Shown: positions 13,401 to 26,200 of the stretch, in pieces
Position numbering within the stretch: position 1 is the first letter of the stretch
Layout of the letters: each line of letters begins with the position of its first letter
DNA from: Tanytarsus gracilentus
Taxonomy: Eukaryota; Arthropoda; Insecta; Diptera; Chironomidae
Direction of reading: 5' to 3'
Assembly: GCA_038502055.1 (NCBI GenBank)
Contig: JAXRKN010000044.1
Coordinates: 6,270,501 to 6,334,500 of the forward strand
DNA: 64,000 bases
Position numbers and translations under genes: made by a program
Notes under the pieces: model-generated
Told to the model about the DNA's origin: nothing
The model's input: only the letters and a program-made list of their open reading frames with translations
Databases searched by the model: none

Positions 13401-16400
13401 CAAAGTGACATTTGTGAATTTTGAAGGGTTTGATTGAGAGTTTTGTAACTTTTAGGTTGAAGATAAAAAATTTAATTTTGATTTTAAACCGTTTAAATTT
13501 TTAAAAAAAATCTAGGAGTTTAAAAATTAATTTTTCACGTTCCCTAACTCACTGACAAACCCCTAAGCTCTTTTTTGTAAATTATGTGCATGACAAAATA
13601 CCTTTCAGTACCTAATGGGTTCCTCTATCCCATCGATAACGCTTCAAACGAAGCATTACAACTTCGAGGGAGTCAAATTTGACTTTCTCGAACCTCCAGA
13701 CGCACATATACAATAGTGATCACTCATGTTTGGCAATAAAAATTTATCATCGCATCCCTTGTGATGTTATTCATTCCTCCACCCTCTCTCTTTTTTCCCC
13801 GAATGACATTTAAAACCATTCTTCCACTTACTCTCCTCTCGCAACATGAAACGTTTGTTTTTCTGTGCATAAAATTTAGTAACAAGGACTAGCAGAAATT
13901 TATATTCGTGCTTAGGGTGATGATGATTACATAAAAAAGCATGCCGGGGTTCGGAAATGTATGACTGTGTGGATATATTTATTGATACAATCTATTAAGG
14001 AAGTCTATTAGGATAATTTGGTATGGTAAATTTTCTCTTTTTTGCTCTCGATAAGCGAACGAGTTAATCTGTTAATTGAATGTGTGAAAAATGAAGTTTT
14101 TTTTCGCTGGAGTTTAAAAAAAACTTTTTCTAATTTTTCCCACATAAAATTTAGGAAACTTTTATTCACTTTCTTAATTCAATAATCAGCTCATTATTTT
14201 CTCATATTGCCGCAACACGAAAGAATGAAGGAAATTCACATCAGGCTCTTTTGACCCATTTATCTTTATTATTCTGAGATTTTATGTGCGCGCTTGCTCT
14301 CCTTGGATTGCATGAATTTTTTAGACAAAATGCTTTTAAAGCTTTTCTCTTCGGTGTTTTATAAAATTTTTCAGTTTGTCGTAAATTTCAATCAATGTCC
14401 TCATGATTTTCTCTCTCAATGAAGCGTTGAAAGATTTGTTGCTAAATCTTATGAAACATTAAGTTTGATAATGAATAAATTAGGTGTAAAATATTTCGGA
14501 GGGTTAATGTCATAAATTTGCATTACAACAACAATAAAAAAAATTGTCGCCTATGAAAAAAAATCACTTAACGATGCTGCAGGGTTAAATGGATGTAATT
14601 GAGCGCAAAATGCCATGAATTTTAGCAGTCAATTGACACAGCAATGTGCAACATATGGCAAGAATTTTTTAGATGACATTAGTTCTCGCTTTGCACCCTC
14701 CATTTGCTGACTTAACACAGAGGATAATGCTTAAGCCTGGCGAATTGTTTTATTACCGCACTTTTCCACAAAGCACTTTTATCTTTTATTACTTTTTGAG
14801 CTCACGCAGGAGACAGCGAGTAGTTTGTAGTGAGGATATGTAGTTAAGAAGATTATTGACGACAAATGAAAATATCCAGAGAATTTTCGCTATGAAGAGA
14901 TTAATGATTTTATGTTTCATTCAAGTGCATTATCATTAATTTATTTTTTTGCCTTTCTATATTTTTTCAATTTCAAATGTTCAGAAAAATATTCTGCAAG
15001 AAAAATAATTTTTTGTAATGCTTGCAAAATTTTTTGTATTTCATATCAATATCACGAAGGTTCAAAATAATTTCGCCTGATTCGGCAAGTTTTGTTTGTG
15101 TGCAAAATATAAATTCGTGAGATACATTTTGAGTACTTCGATTTGTATCCTTTTTGTCGCATTTTCATTTCGAGTATTTTTTTCTTACGAAGGTTTTTAA
15201 TGAAATGAAGTATTCGAAAAAGATGCATATGGATTTTCAATTTTTGAAAGAGTTTTCTAACTCACATAAGGTCTCTTTTGTGAGTACACGAGAGCGAGCT
15301 GAATTGCTCGAGGGAAAATTTATGTTTGCCCTACACTTACGAAATTAAATGGAAGGTAAACTGAAGTGAATTTGATCCCTTTTGTATTACTTAAGAAGTT
15401 TCTTCAAAATTGCCTATAAGCGCACTCGACGTAAATTATTCAACGAGTTTAAATTTCGCAACAAACTGTTGCACGCTCAAAAACTTGAGAGTGTCAAAAA
15501 TATTTCAGAGTGAAATTTAAAAATTTAAATTTTTCACACTTTCATTAATTTAGAAATTTAGAACTAAGTTAAAAAAATTTAAATCCTCACAAAGTCATGA
15601 AAATTATTTTCAACACAAAAGTCGTAAATAATTTGAGCTAACAAGTTAGGGAAGTCCTTCTTCATACATAACTTGCTCATGTAGGGCAAAAAAAAGAATA
15701 AAAGCGGAAAAATGAAGAAAAGTTATTGTGGGATAATAAATTTTTTCCTCCTTCGCTTTGTTTCTCTCTCTCCCTCGTGTGATTCTCTCTAGGGGCATTG
15801 TGAGACGCATGCTAAAATAGAAAAATGTTGAGGGGATGTTAGCAGAACTATAATTTAATATTATTATTCCGGATTATATTCATAAGCATGGTTTGCGATA
15901 TTTATCGATGGATGGGTGAGATATGTGAGTGCTTAACTGGTGGAAAAATTCAGTAATTGATATTTGTGGGATTGTTGAGTAAAAAATTAAACAATTTAAC
16001 ATTTTTTATCCGATGGTGACGAAATTTGAGAAGATATTTGTGTGACAATATTATTGAGTCAATTAAGGAATGACAGTGGGAAACTTTTCGAATCGTTTGC
16101 TAATAAAAATTCTAGTTAGTAAATTTTCTTTAATCAATTTACAATAAAAAATATTTTTGTGAGGAATTATGATGAAATAAAGCAGTGTGAAACCTCATAA
16201 AAATTGATGTTATTAAAACTTTACTTGAATAATTTTGAAAAAAAATATGAAGTGCTATTGACACTTTATTTATAAAATTTAAGGATTCGAACCTTCAACA
16301 AACTTTAATATTTTTACTTTTGATTTAATTATTAATCAATTTAGTCGTTTTTGATGGAAATAAATTTTAATTTTGCTGAAATTTTAGTTCCAGCACAAAA

Positions 16401-19400
16401 ACATAATTTTATCAATCGAAATGTTTTCATCAAAATTATTTTACGAGCACGTAATTTACGAAAATGTTACTTTTATACATATTTTTTGTGCGTATATGCA
16501 TAAATTTCAATACATCAAAAGGAAGAAAATTCATCACGTATAATTGACGTGAATTATTCAAAAAGTGAGCTTCCAATGTCCCTTTGGGGTCATAAACCTC
16601 TTCTTTAACATATTTTTATTCGATACAAAATATTTTTTATGCGATTTTTTATGAACAGTTTTTATGATGACTATGTGAACAGAGAGATTGAGGAAGGACA
16701 CAGTCAAAAAAATTATTTTATGCTCGACTCTTATGTTGGTTGATTTTTGAAGCACGCAGAAAAAATTTGCTCACTAGATTTTTTGAATATTGATCCGATT
16801 ACGTTCAATTCATTTACTAAAATTTGCGTTATGCCCTCGAAACATTTTTTAACATGCTGATGGATTAAAGTTCAGCTAGTTAAAGGTGAAAGAAATTTCA
16901 GAAGCAAATTTTTAAAGGTGAGCTCACAAAGTTCGAAATTGTTCATTAATTATTCATTGACCGTGTTCGAGCGAGAAGAGAACAGCAAAAATCTCTGACA
17001 TACATTAAATATCAAAAACGTCTCTCACATTAACCTGACTCGTGTAGCATCTGCGGCTTGATACACTCCCAAGCAACAATAAAGTTGAGGGTGAGAAAGT
17101 CATAAAGAAATTTCAGAATATAAAATAGATTTTCACCATTAACCATTACCAAGGTTCTTCTTCATGCTTGCGAGACTTCTCCCTATATTTTTTACTTATA
17201 TCCAACATTTGTAAAGCATTGTTCTTAATATACACGGAGAAAAGTTTATCTATAAATATTTTATGAAAAAAATTAATTTTATTTCCTTCAAATAACAAAA
17301 ATAAATAAATTTAATTTTTTTCTCTCAGTGTTTCCAGAGTGAAGAAACGATTCGAATAAAAAGAAGAAGAGAGAGATTAAGGAAGGGAAAACGATTTTCC
17401 ACTTGTCTTAAGAAAGCATAAATTCACTTTACAAAATGGAGACAGGCAACAATGAGCTTTGGTTCCATATAAATTTTGCACACGCCCGAATTGCTCTGGA
17501 AGTAAAAACATTCTCATCGCATTTTAATTATGCAAAAGTTATGGCAAAGAAATCTGACAATTCCATTAATGGATATTAGGATGTGAATAAATTTCCATTA
17601 GAAAAATCGACTTGTAATTTAAAAGCGAAATTTCAATTACAATTAAGAGTTGAGCAAAGTAACAGAAAAGGAACAGCGCACGACGTGCTGCCGGAGGCGT
17701 GATTTTGTTACAAAATAACAACTTATAACAATGCTCTTTAGGTGCTAAACCAACAATTTCCTTTTCGCAAGATTTCACATGGTGCTTCTTGTGAACGTTC
17801 ATCAACTGTGCGGATAATGTTTTCATTTGAAATTGAATTATAGACACACACGTGTCTCGTTGCACCCCTTTTTCTCTGATCCCTATGGACCGTCTCCTCC
17901 GTTATTGTTTGCGATAAAATCTTTCTCTTCTGTGATCGTTTATTGTCGACAAATCACTAGAGGATTAAGGGCATATTGCACTTGCTTGACAAAATCAATT
18001 TTTCGAGTGGTTCCGAGCCATAAATAATTCCTTAATGATGTTTTGTTCGGCTTCAAGTGTGTGTGGTGCACACAATCGACCTAATAATTAAGGAGTACTT
18101 TACAGGATACACGAAACCTGCCTCTTCACGCTTTTCGCACGTGCTCGATTTGAGAGGGAATTATTTGATAAAAATTAATGTGTTCGCTCTAGAAAAATTT
18201 CAAAATAATTTTTAAATTTAAGAAATAATTTTTAAAAATGTAAACAAATAAATTTTGATCGGGAAAATAAGTAATATTTTGATTATATTTTCAGAACAAA
18301 TATGATCAAAAATTCATGAACAACTCGACAATGATATTTTGTAAATATTTGATATTTTTTTCGTGAACATTTTCCGGTCCATTCTAGGAAAATAATTTTT
18401 CCTTTGATCCCGCCCTTGAGCTATTTATCCTCGTAATGTCAAGCCTGCGTTATGGATGAATTAAAAATGAATTACAGCCAAGATTTGTTTATCATAAAAG
18501 AGTGAAAAAAGAGAGAGATGCTGACATCGAGGCAACTGCTCATCTTTTCTGGCTTTGCATTGAAATCCCTCGAGAGTGAAACCGTAAAAGTGAAAAATTT
18601 TAATCTAATAAAATTTGATGATGTTGAAAAGAAAACCAGACTTAGAGAAATATTTTTTTTGATGCTGCACGCGACCTCAATGCTCACATTTCAATTACTT
18701 GTTCGAGTTCGTTAGAAATCAGAGAGAAATTTTCACATAGACATCGGATGGGAAGTGATAAGGATTCTGTGTCGGATAAAATGTCAATTAACGAAGACAT
18801 ATGACTGTCTGATCAACTTTTTGCGACTGCTCATTTTGTAGATTGGAAAATTCTCCGACTCATTATCATTATGTTTATTTTCAAGCATTATTCAGAGTTG
18901 AAAAAATGCATTTGCATAAATTAGAACTGAAATGTTTATTCTTCAGCTTATGAGGAACGAAAATGCAAAAAAAGCGCAACACAAAATGCTTCCAATATTT
19001 TTTCTCTCTCTTCTTTTTTTCTGTGTATGATTTTTCCAATTCGATCTAAGTGCTTTTTGTCATTTATCAACGTTTTATGTGTATCCTATCCTTTCATTTC
19101 TCGCTTTTCTGTTTTGTAAAAAAAATCGTTTCATAAACGCCGCTCTAGATCCGTGCTGAATAAATGTGAGGGAAAAATAGTGAAAATTCATTTTTTGCAG
19201 GTAAGTTTGCAAGGTGAAAGAAGTTAAAGTTGATGATTTTAAAAAGATTTTGAAATTTTGAAAAAATTCAATAGTGAAATTGGGTTCGAATAAAGTATGA
19301 AGTAAAAAAATAATGCTAAGTTTTGAAAGTCCTCTTTTAAATTTCCATTCCTTGAAAATTTTCTATCTCGAATTTTTTTTCCACCAATTTAGAGAAATCG

Positions 19401-22400
19401 AGAAAAAAGGTCTAACTAGATTTTTTTTTCTAAATCGGTATCAATAAAAGTGTTAGGAATGAAGAAGAAACAAACATCGAGGGGTTGGAGTGGTGAGCAT
19501 TTAAATAAGGGTTGTTGAAAATTCAATTCAATTACACATTCGAGATACACACACAGAAAAGTTGTTGCACATATTCCTTCCTAATTTTATTAATCTATGC
19601 TGTGTCGAAAAAAAGAATGTCTTCTGCTACCCCTGACAACAATGTACTCGGAATGCTAAAATTGTTCAATTGCAAAGTAGACACAAGAGAGTTGGAAGAT
19701 GACTGTGAAAAAGTGGCTACGGCTATAAATAATGTCAAAATAAATGACTCGTGGGTGACATTTTTCCACTGTGCACAGCGGGACATTCAGCACGCTGCTA
19801 ATGTTTTCATACAAAGGCGATAAATTGTGGAGCGAAAGCATAAAAATTTATTTCATACCGTTGAGCACTTGAAAATGATGCATTAGAGAAATCCTTCTGG
19901 ATTATTTATGCGAAATTCTTCACGAGGGCATTAAAGGGATGATGCTCGCGCGATTCCAGAAAGTCATAAAAATGATAACAGAATATGAGCGCTGAACTCA
20001 TAAAACATCTGCTTTTCTCATATGAGAGTTGAAGATGCATGCATGCAATTTACTTAATTTTTTTTCTCATCTGAAGAAAATGTTGGATAGAATTGAATGG
20101 AAAATTTTTTATTTAGAGAAATAAATTTATGCATAGGAAAATTTAAATTTTTGAAAGAATTTAATTCAAGCTTAAACTGGTCTGAAATTAAGCAATTTAA
20201 AATTATTTTAGTTGAAAGTAAATTTTTTATGCTTTAATAGAAATTTTAATACACACTCAAAAAATTGTAACTTAAAATAACAAAAAGTAATTTAATTTTT
20301 ACTTTTAAGAATTCTATCGTGCAAAAATATTTACTTAATAATTTTTTAACCATTCAAAATTCAGACAGACAAATAAATAAAATTTCTGGTTCATTAACGC
20401 AAATGTTGTTCTCATCGGAATTACTCAAGTGCTTAAAAATTCCTCGCAAGTCATCAGGTAGTGAACACATGCCGTTTCGTCACTAGCTGACAGATGTATT
20501 TAATTTATTCCCACCTGATTTGCTCATTATTTTTAGATAGAAATATTTCACGCTCAAAAAAATCATGACAAGTCAGGCAGAAATACCAGAAGAATTTATT
20601 CAACCGCAAGATTTTATTTCGTGTAATAATTGCGATTTTTCCCTTCTGAAATGCGCACATGGCTTCTGAACTAATATTATGTGATTGATTTTTAATAATA
20701 GACATCTGAGGAAAAATTCTAATCCGCAGTTGCACACACGCGAGAGTTGGATTTTAACTTTTTTTAGAGGGTGTGTTATGAAGTTACAACAACAACGTTG
20801 TTCACATTGTTATCGGCGCACAATACGCTATGTTTTGAGTCGAGTCATGCGACTTCCATTTGTTCACTTCTCTTTTGTTTCATACCTTTGTGAGCTAAAA
20901 TTCAATCTTTATGAGTCGAACTAAAAAGTCCATGTTATTACCATCTGCTATTAGAGAGCACTTAATGATTGAAAAATCGTGCATTTCGATATTGAAGTAA
21001 ATCATGAAGATTCACTCGCCGACATATGTTTGCCTTTTTGACTTCACAACACCGCGCACGAAATTTTTATGTAAATTTGTTCGGATGGGTCACTAATGTT
21101 GTCTATCGATGGTCATGAAAATGGAAAATAGCGATAAGGGACTAATTTTGCTCACGTGACTCGAATCCATTAGCGCGGAAGTGAAGGAAGGACTGACGAC
21201 AATGTTTTTAGTTAAAAGTTGAAAAATCAATAGTGACTTTTTAAATTTTAACTAAAACCGAGAAAAATTTCAACGTTTATTATTTAATGAAAACTAAAAA
21301 AAAATTTTTAAAAGTGAATCACAAACAATGCCCAAAAAATAAAGGAACAACAGATGTTCATCACCGACAGCAGTTTATTAAAACTTTCTTAGATTATAAT
21401 TTTTGCCACGTGCATATCCACCGCACCCTCCGTTGAAGCACTTCCTGAAGCACCTTAATCGACATTCAACCTTTAACCGTGTTTGCTTGCATTGTGCATC
21501 GCTCTTTTCCACATGCTCTCATAATGTGTGAAACTTTATAGTTTTTTTTCTTCGCACATCACAAAACTGAGACACTGAAGTGGGAACAGGTTAAAAAATT
21601 TAATTTTCTTAATGGACTTGTGAGCACGTGTCGATTGACAGTGCGTACAAAAAAGTGGCAAAAGAATTAATTTTCACTCTTTTCATAGTCGAAGAATTTT
21701 CTTCTTTATTTTTCATGCGGCAAAGTGAAAAAGCGCCACAGTGAAAAATAAACTTGTATATAAAAGCCATTTGTAAAGAAATGAGAGTGAATATGGAGTG
21801 ATAACGAGCATGCGTTTTGCAATATTTATAAACTTTTTTTCTTTTGCCGTTCATTGTTGCCACCGTTGCTCGAATATGGTGCGTCATAAAAAAATGTGCA
21901 ATCGCTTTGGAACATTTGAGAGCTAATTTGGTTTAATTAGAACTCTTATCGAATTTTCTTATAGCCGATCAACAAATATTTGTTATTTATTAATAAATGG
22001 GATGAAGAGCAAATTTACTTTTCCCGTTTGTTGTCTGGGTTTGTGAGAAAGTTTTGAAACCTTCAAAATTTAATTTAATATTTTTTAAAAATTTAATTAA
22101 ATGTTTTAAAATTAAATAAATAATTTTTAAAAAGTCCCAAAAAAATTGTTACCTAATTTATGAATCGACCAACATTAGACCAAATTTTCCCTCATTTCTT
22201 TTCACTCCAACTCCGATCATGCTATAAAATTTTTAAAACAAACACTTTTCACTCGCATACGCTCCACAATTGTTTGCATTGTTATGTTTAAGAACTCAAT
22301 AAATATTTGCCCTGTGCTCGAAATTTTCTTCGTTTTTCATCTCTAGGTATCAGTGGACGTGTGCAACTCGGAGCTAATTTTTAATGAAAGGAAAATATTT

Positions 22401-25400
22401 TTTCCTTTTCGCGTGGAAGGATTTATGAATTTTTTATTTCGTCTGAGCTCGAAATGTTGTGGATTAAAGGTGGAAGTGAGGAAAGATTTTATTTAATTTT
22501 TAGAAAATTATGTATGGAGCTGTAAAACCGTTCATGGTGGGTTGTATGATGTGCTAAAACTTTATGAATTAGTAAGTTTGGATGCTGCACCATGAGAGTC
22601 ATTTTTGTCTCTCATTTTTAAATTAAATTTAAATTTAAAAAATACGTTAAAAATATTTCATTTTATATAAAAATTCTCAAACATTTTTTGACATTAACGA
22701 AAATGTTACATCTTTTTTCTTTTCTATTTTTTTTTTATTTGTTTGGATTTCTCGATGTCTTTATCATACTAATATAAATTCTCTCAAAAACTTTCTCTCA
22801 AAAGTTTTTGAGAGAATTTATATTAGTATCGATAAAGACATCTGAGGATGCAGACATGGTCTGCGAAATGCATAATGTGAAAAATAAAAATTAGACAATA
22901 GAGAGAATAAATGATTGTTTATCGGTATTCATTTTCGTTAATTTAACTACTCTCTACACGTTCCGAACAAAAACTTAATTTAATTTTTTGACATGTTGCG
23001 AATGGACGCACCCTCGATAATATAATGATATCCATCGAAAGCCGTGAAGGTATTTCATTACCAGGTCATATTTCACCACATTGCTCAACATTTCTCTCTT
23101 TTAATAGCTTACAAAGTGTTTTTATGGATCATTTACGAAAGTCAAAGAAGAAGTAGAAAATTTCGCAATTTATCATTTGGCTTCGAGTGAAATCTAATAT
23201 CGAAGAATTTCACGTCGTAAAACAGTAAAACATGTGTCATAATTGTTATCTCTATTTTTTTCTGTGAGTAAGTCCTACTCTAATCCGCGTCACAATAGCA
23301 CGCTCGAAATGATAAGACACTAAGTCCGCATGAGGAATATTTTAAAGACTTCTAGAATCTCATCATCAAATGTTTGATTTTGAAATGTCACAGATAGCAC
23401 AATTTGATAAGACTTAAAAAAAGTTTCAGCTTTAAATTTCACCCAAATCGATCCGTAAATGCCATAAATGAATTCAATGGAAAAGAAATGTGAGTTTTAT
23501 TGCCGGGGAGTGCATTAAACATCACATTTAAGCGTCAAATGGGCGATTTAGAGTGTGAGGGAGGACGACATACGTATGTGAATGGATCGTAAATATTCAC
23601 TGTGCTAACAAAAATGATTTGGGACGACCGAAACGAAAAGGACATGTCTCGACACACAAAATGGACGCTGCCATTGCGAAAAAAGGGGGGTTGAATGTAA
23701 ACGTGATGAAGGAGGTTCGTTATCTTTAAAATTTAATTTCTGAAAATGTTTTAGTGAGAGTAGAAATTAAAGCAGTTTATTGCAGTTTGTATTAATAATT
23801 AAAAAAACTTTAAATTTTTTGAAGTTTAATTTGCAATAAATTTTTATTTTTACTTTTTCCTGTAGTTATTTCAATTCATGCATTCAATAATGAATTACGA
23901 TTATTTTCTAGCAGATTTTAATTTTTTCAAAAATTCCAGCAGTTTCAAATTAACCGTTACAAATCACTTGAAATGAAATCCAAGAACTCTTTTACATCTC
24001 ACTTTAAAGTTCACATTACTCTAATGGACATTAAATGTTGTGGGACGCGATACCAAAGGGGTTTTATCCTTTTTTCAACTCAACGACCAGATAATTCTCT
24101 CATCGGGAAATTCAATTGAATATTGTTTCGTGATAAAAGCAAAAAGTCTCTCTCTCTCTCTTTTCTTTTATTGCAACTTCAACCCTCAAGGGAATAAAAA
24201 GTTTTTCTTTTCAGCGAGATTTCCGCCATTATAGAAATTTTCCTTTTCATATCTGACAAAATTGTAATGAAAGGGGATGAAATGAAAAGCAAACAAAATT
24301 CAGTAGAAAATTTTTCACCATGACGACTTTTTTAAAGAGCAAGAAAAAGAGACTTTAAGGCTTTAAATTCATCCTCGAATCAATATTTAAGGACGGAAAA
24401 TGTGCATGAAATACAAGTCTGACTTTCCAGCCCACCTTTTTTGCAATGGCAAGGAAATAAATCTGTCATTTCGGTATTTATTATATTCGCAAGCAAAACA
24501 TCTACAGAGCAAAATCTCAGAAACTCCATTCTTGCATCAATACACTTAGTGTTGGAGAAATCTTGGAATGAAGCATGGAAATCGATTTTCTTAAGCAATT
24601 TTTGTTGCTTCCCACAAACTCTCGCAAGAAAATCGAAGGAAATAAAATTTATCATTCTTCATATTTTTTGGTGTATATGTTGGAAGTTAAAGGGGAGAAG
24701 CAGCAGACGTGGAGAATATGATTTATGATCGAAATTCAATAAACGAAGCTTTATGAGCGATTCGAATTTTATTTTTTGTTAGCGCCACAAGTTAAGTCCT
24801 TTTAATGCCCTCTGTCTCGTGTTTTTTACGAATGGGTCATAAAAATGAAAGAAAACTTTCCTGAAGGTCGTGCTCGATATCTTTTTGAGTGATATGAGTG
24901 ACAGGGAATGATGTAAAAAATTAGGTTAAAAAATATTTTTTGCAATTTTTTTAAATCTTCAAGAGCGTTAAATAATTTTTTAAATTTTAAAAAAAATACC
25001 AAACCCCTTCAAACTTTTATGACCATAATTGTACTTTAATTCATGATAATAATTTTTATTAGCCTAAATATGAACTTTAAAAATCACGTTTGAGATAACC
25101 CGCTGATAATTTTTATCGGAGAAAATCCCCACATGAGATTTTACCTTAAAAAATGAGTAATTTCTAATGACTTTACTGTTTTTTTTGACGGCGGATAATC
25201 TAATCTCTAAATTTATTACATCGGTGCTCAAAATAAACTGAATTCACCACTTCTTTACAGGTCATAATCGCAATTCCCCTCATTTTCACCGTTGTTATCA
25301 TTTTTAAGCTTTTTTTGTCATCAAACATAAAACTGATAAGTTGAATTTATTTTTAAATATCCGCGACATGCTGACAAGAGAAGAGATTCCGGTAAAAGAA

Positions 25401-25941
25401 GAGTGGAGCATGTAAAGAGTCGACAAGAAGTTTAAAAGACGCGCTTGTCAAACGAAATGTTTTGATTGTTGTTTTTTGATTATTCATTATCGGATATTTT
25501 TTATTGGTGATGCTTAAAAGGCGTCACAATGAAATATTTTGAAGAGTGTCGGTGGGAATTTTTTTGAAAAATAAAACTTTAATCGTTGCTCTAATCTTAA
25601 TCTTTTCGTGGGATTTTTTTGAGAAATAAAATTTTAATCTTGCTTATAAAATTTCTAATCTATTTTTGGGATTTTTTCAAAAGATTCTTTGGACTTTTTT
25701 TAAATAAATAAATTTCGTTTTGAAATTAAGGATTTTTAGAAAATCCTTAAAATTTCAATATTAAATATTTAAAACTAAAAAATACGTTAAGAATATTTTT
25801 AAAATACTTTCACAATTTTCTTAAAAATCATGACAATTTTTTCGCACCACCCCAATTCGATTATTTTTATCTCTCTTTTCTATTTGGTACCACTTTCCGA
25901 CGGCATTGAAAAAAAATTGGTTAACAAAAATTTCTTCTTAC
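10491..25941 (-). other. Large Lim3 intron, 15.5 kb, no coding genes recognised
   Basis: This stretch separates the distal first exon of Lim3 from the proximal promoter. It also serves as the upstream region of the proximal promoter. It is AT-rich, and I found no exon-like ORF with a recognisable family on either strand. A developmental regulator with such an intron usually keeps neural enhancers in it; that is inference. The one clear structure is the hairpin at 22754-22842. A weak 68-codon ATG ORF at 19618-19823 is not supported. (CT)n and similar simple runs occur, for example near 24148. Confidence 0.6.
22754..22842. repeat. Near-perfect inverted repeat: 41-bp stem, 6-nt loop
   Basis: The left arm at 22754-22794 is the reverse complement of the right arm at 22801-22842 over its whole length, apart from one extra G in the right arm. 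The loop is CTCTCA at 22795-22800. A smaller perfect hairpin (arms GCAGAC and GTCTGC, loop ATG) follows at 22850-22864. The flanks are not complementary beyond the arms. It sits deep in the Lim3 intron. It could be a hairpin-RNA or miRNA precursor, a tiny foldback element, or a fold-back assembly artefact. I do not recognise a known miRNA seed. Confidence 0.85.
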
Positions 25942-26200
25942 CTTCGAGTGTCTTATTTCTAGCGATCAACGCCAAAAGCATTTCAGGATTTGGATCGTTT
26001 TCACTAGCCGTTACATTTTGTAGTTGAGAATTCAGTTGAGACTGCGATGAGTGATTAGTTTGTGTCATATCGACACTGGTTGATGGCGGCATTTGGTGAC
26101 TTTGAAATGGGTGCATCATAGACAATGCCGACGTCATATGCAAGTGGGATACGTGTGATGTCATCCCACTACTAAGCGATGAAGACACGCAAACCGACAT
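25942..26200 (-). CDS. Lim3: Lim3 alternative distal first coding exon
   Basis: Minus-strand ATG at 26200 to donor GTAAGA after 25942; 259 nt, ending in phase 1. That is the same phase as the proximal first exon, so it joins directly to the first-LIM exon at 10207 and gives an isoform of about 460 aa. The encoded tail EMLLALIARNKTLEG matches the hydrophobic LLLALLAR-type segment at the N-terminus of one LHX3 isoform (LHX3b), supporting a conserved alternative N-terminus. The rest is Ser/Met/His/Gln-rich. The frame is open upstream of the ATG to an in-frame TAA, and there is no earlier ATG in that stretch. The promoter is not identified. Confidence 0.8.

Noticed and set aside
19512..19823. 103-codon ORF with an ATG at 19618 in the Lim3 intron
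   Set aside because: The end of it looks faintly protein-like, but there is no family match, no clear poly(A) signal and no neighbouring exon.
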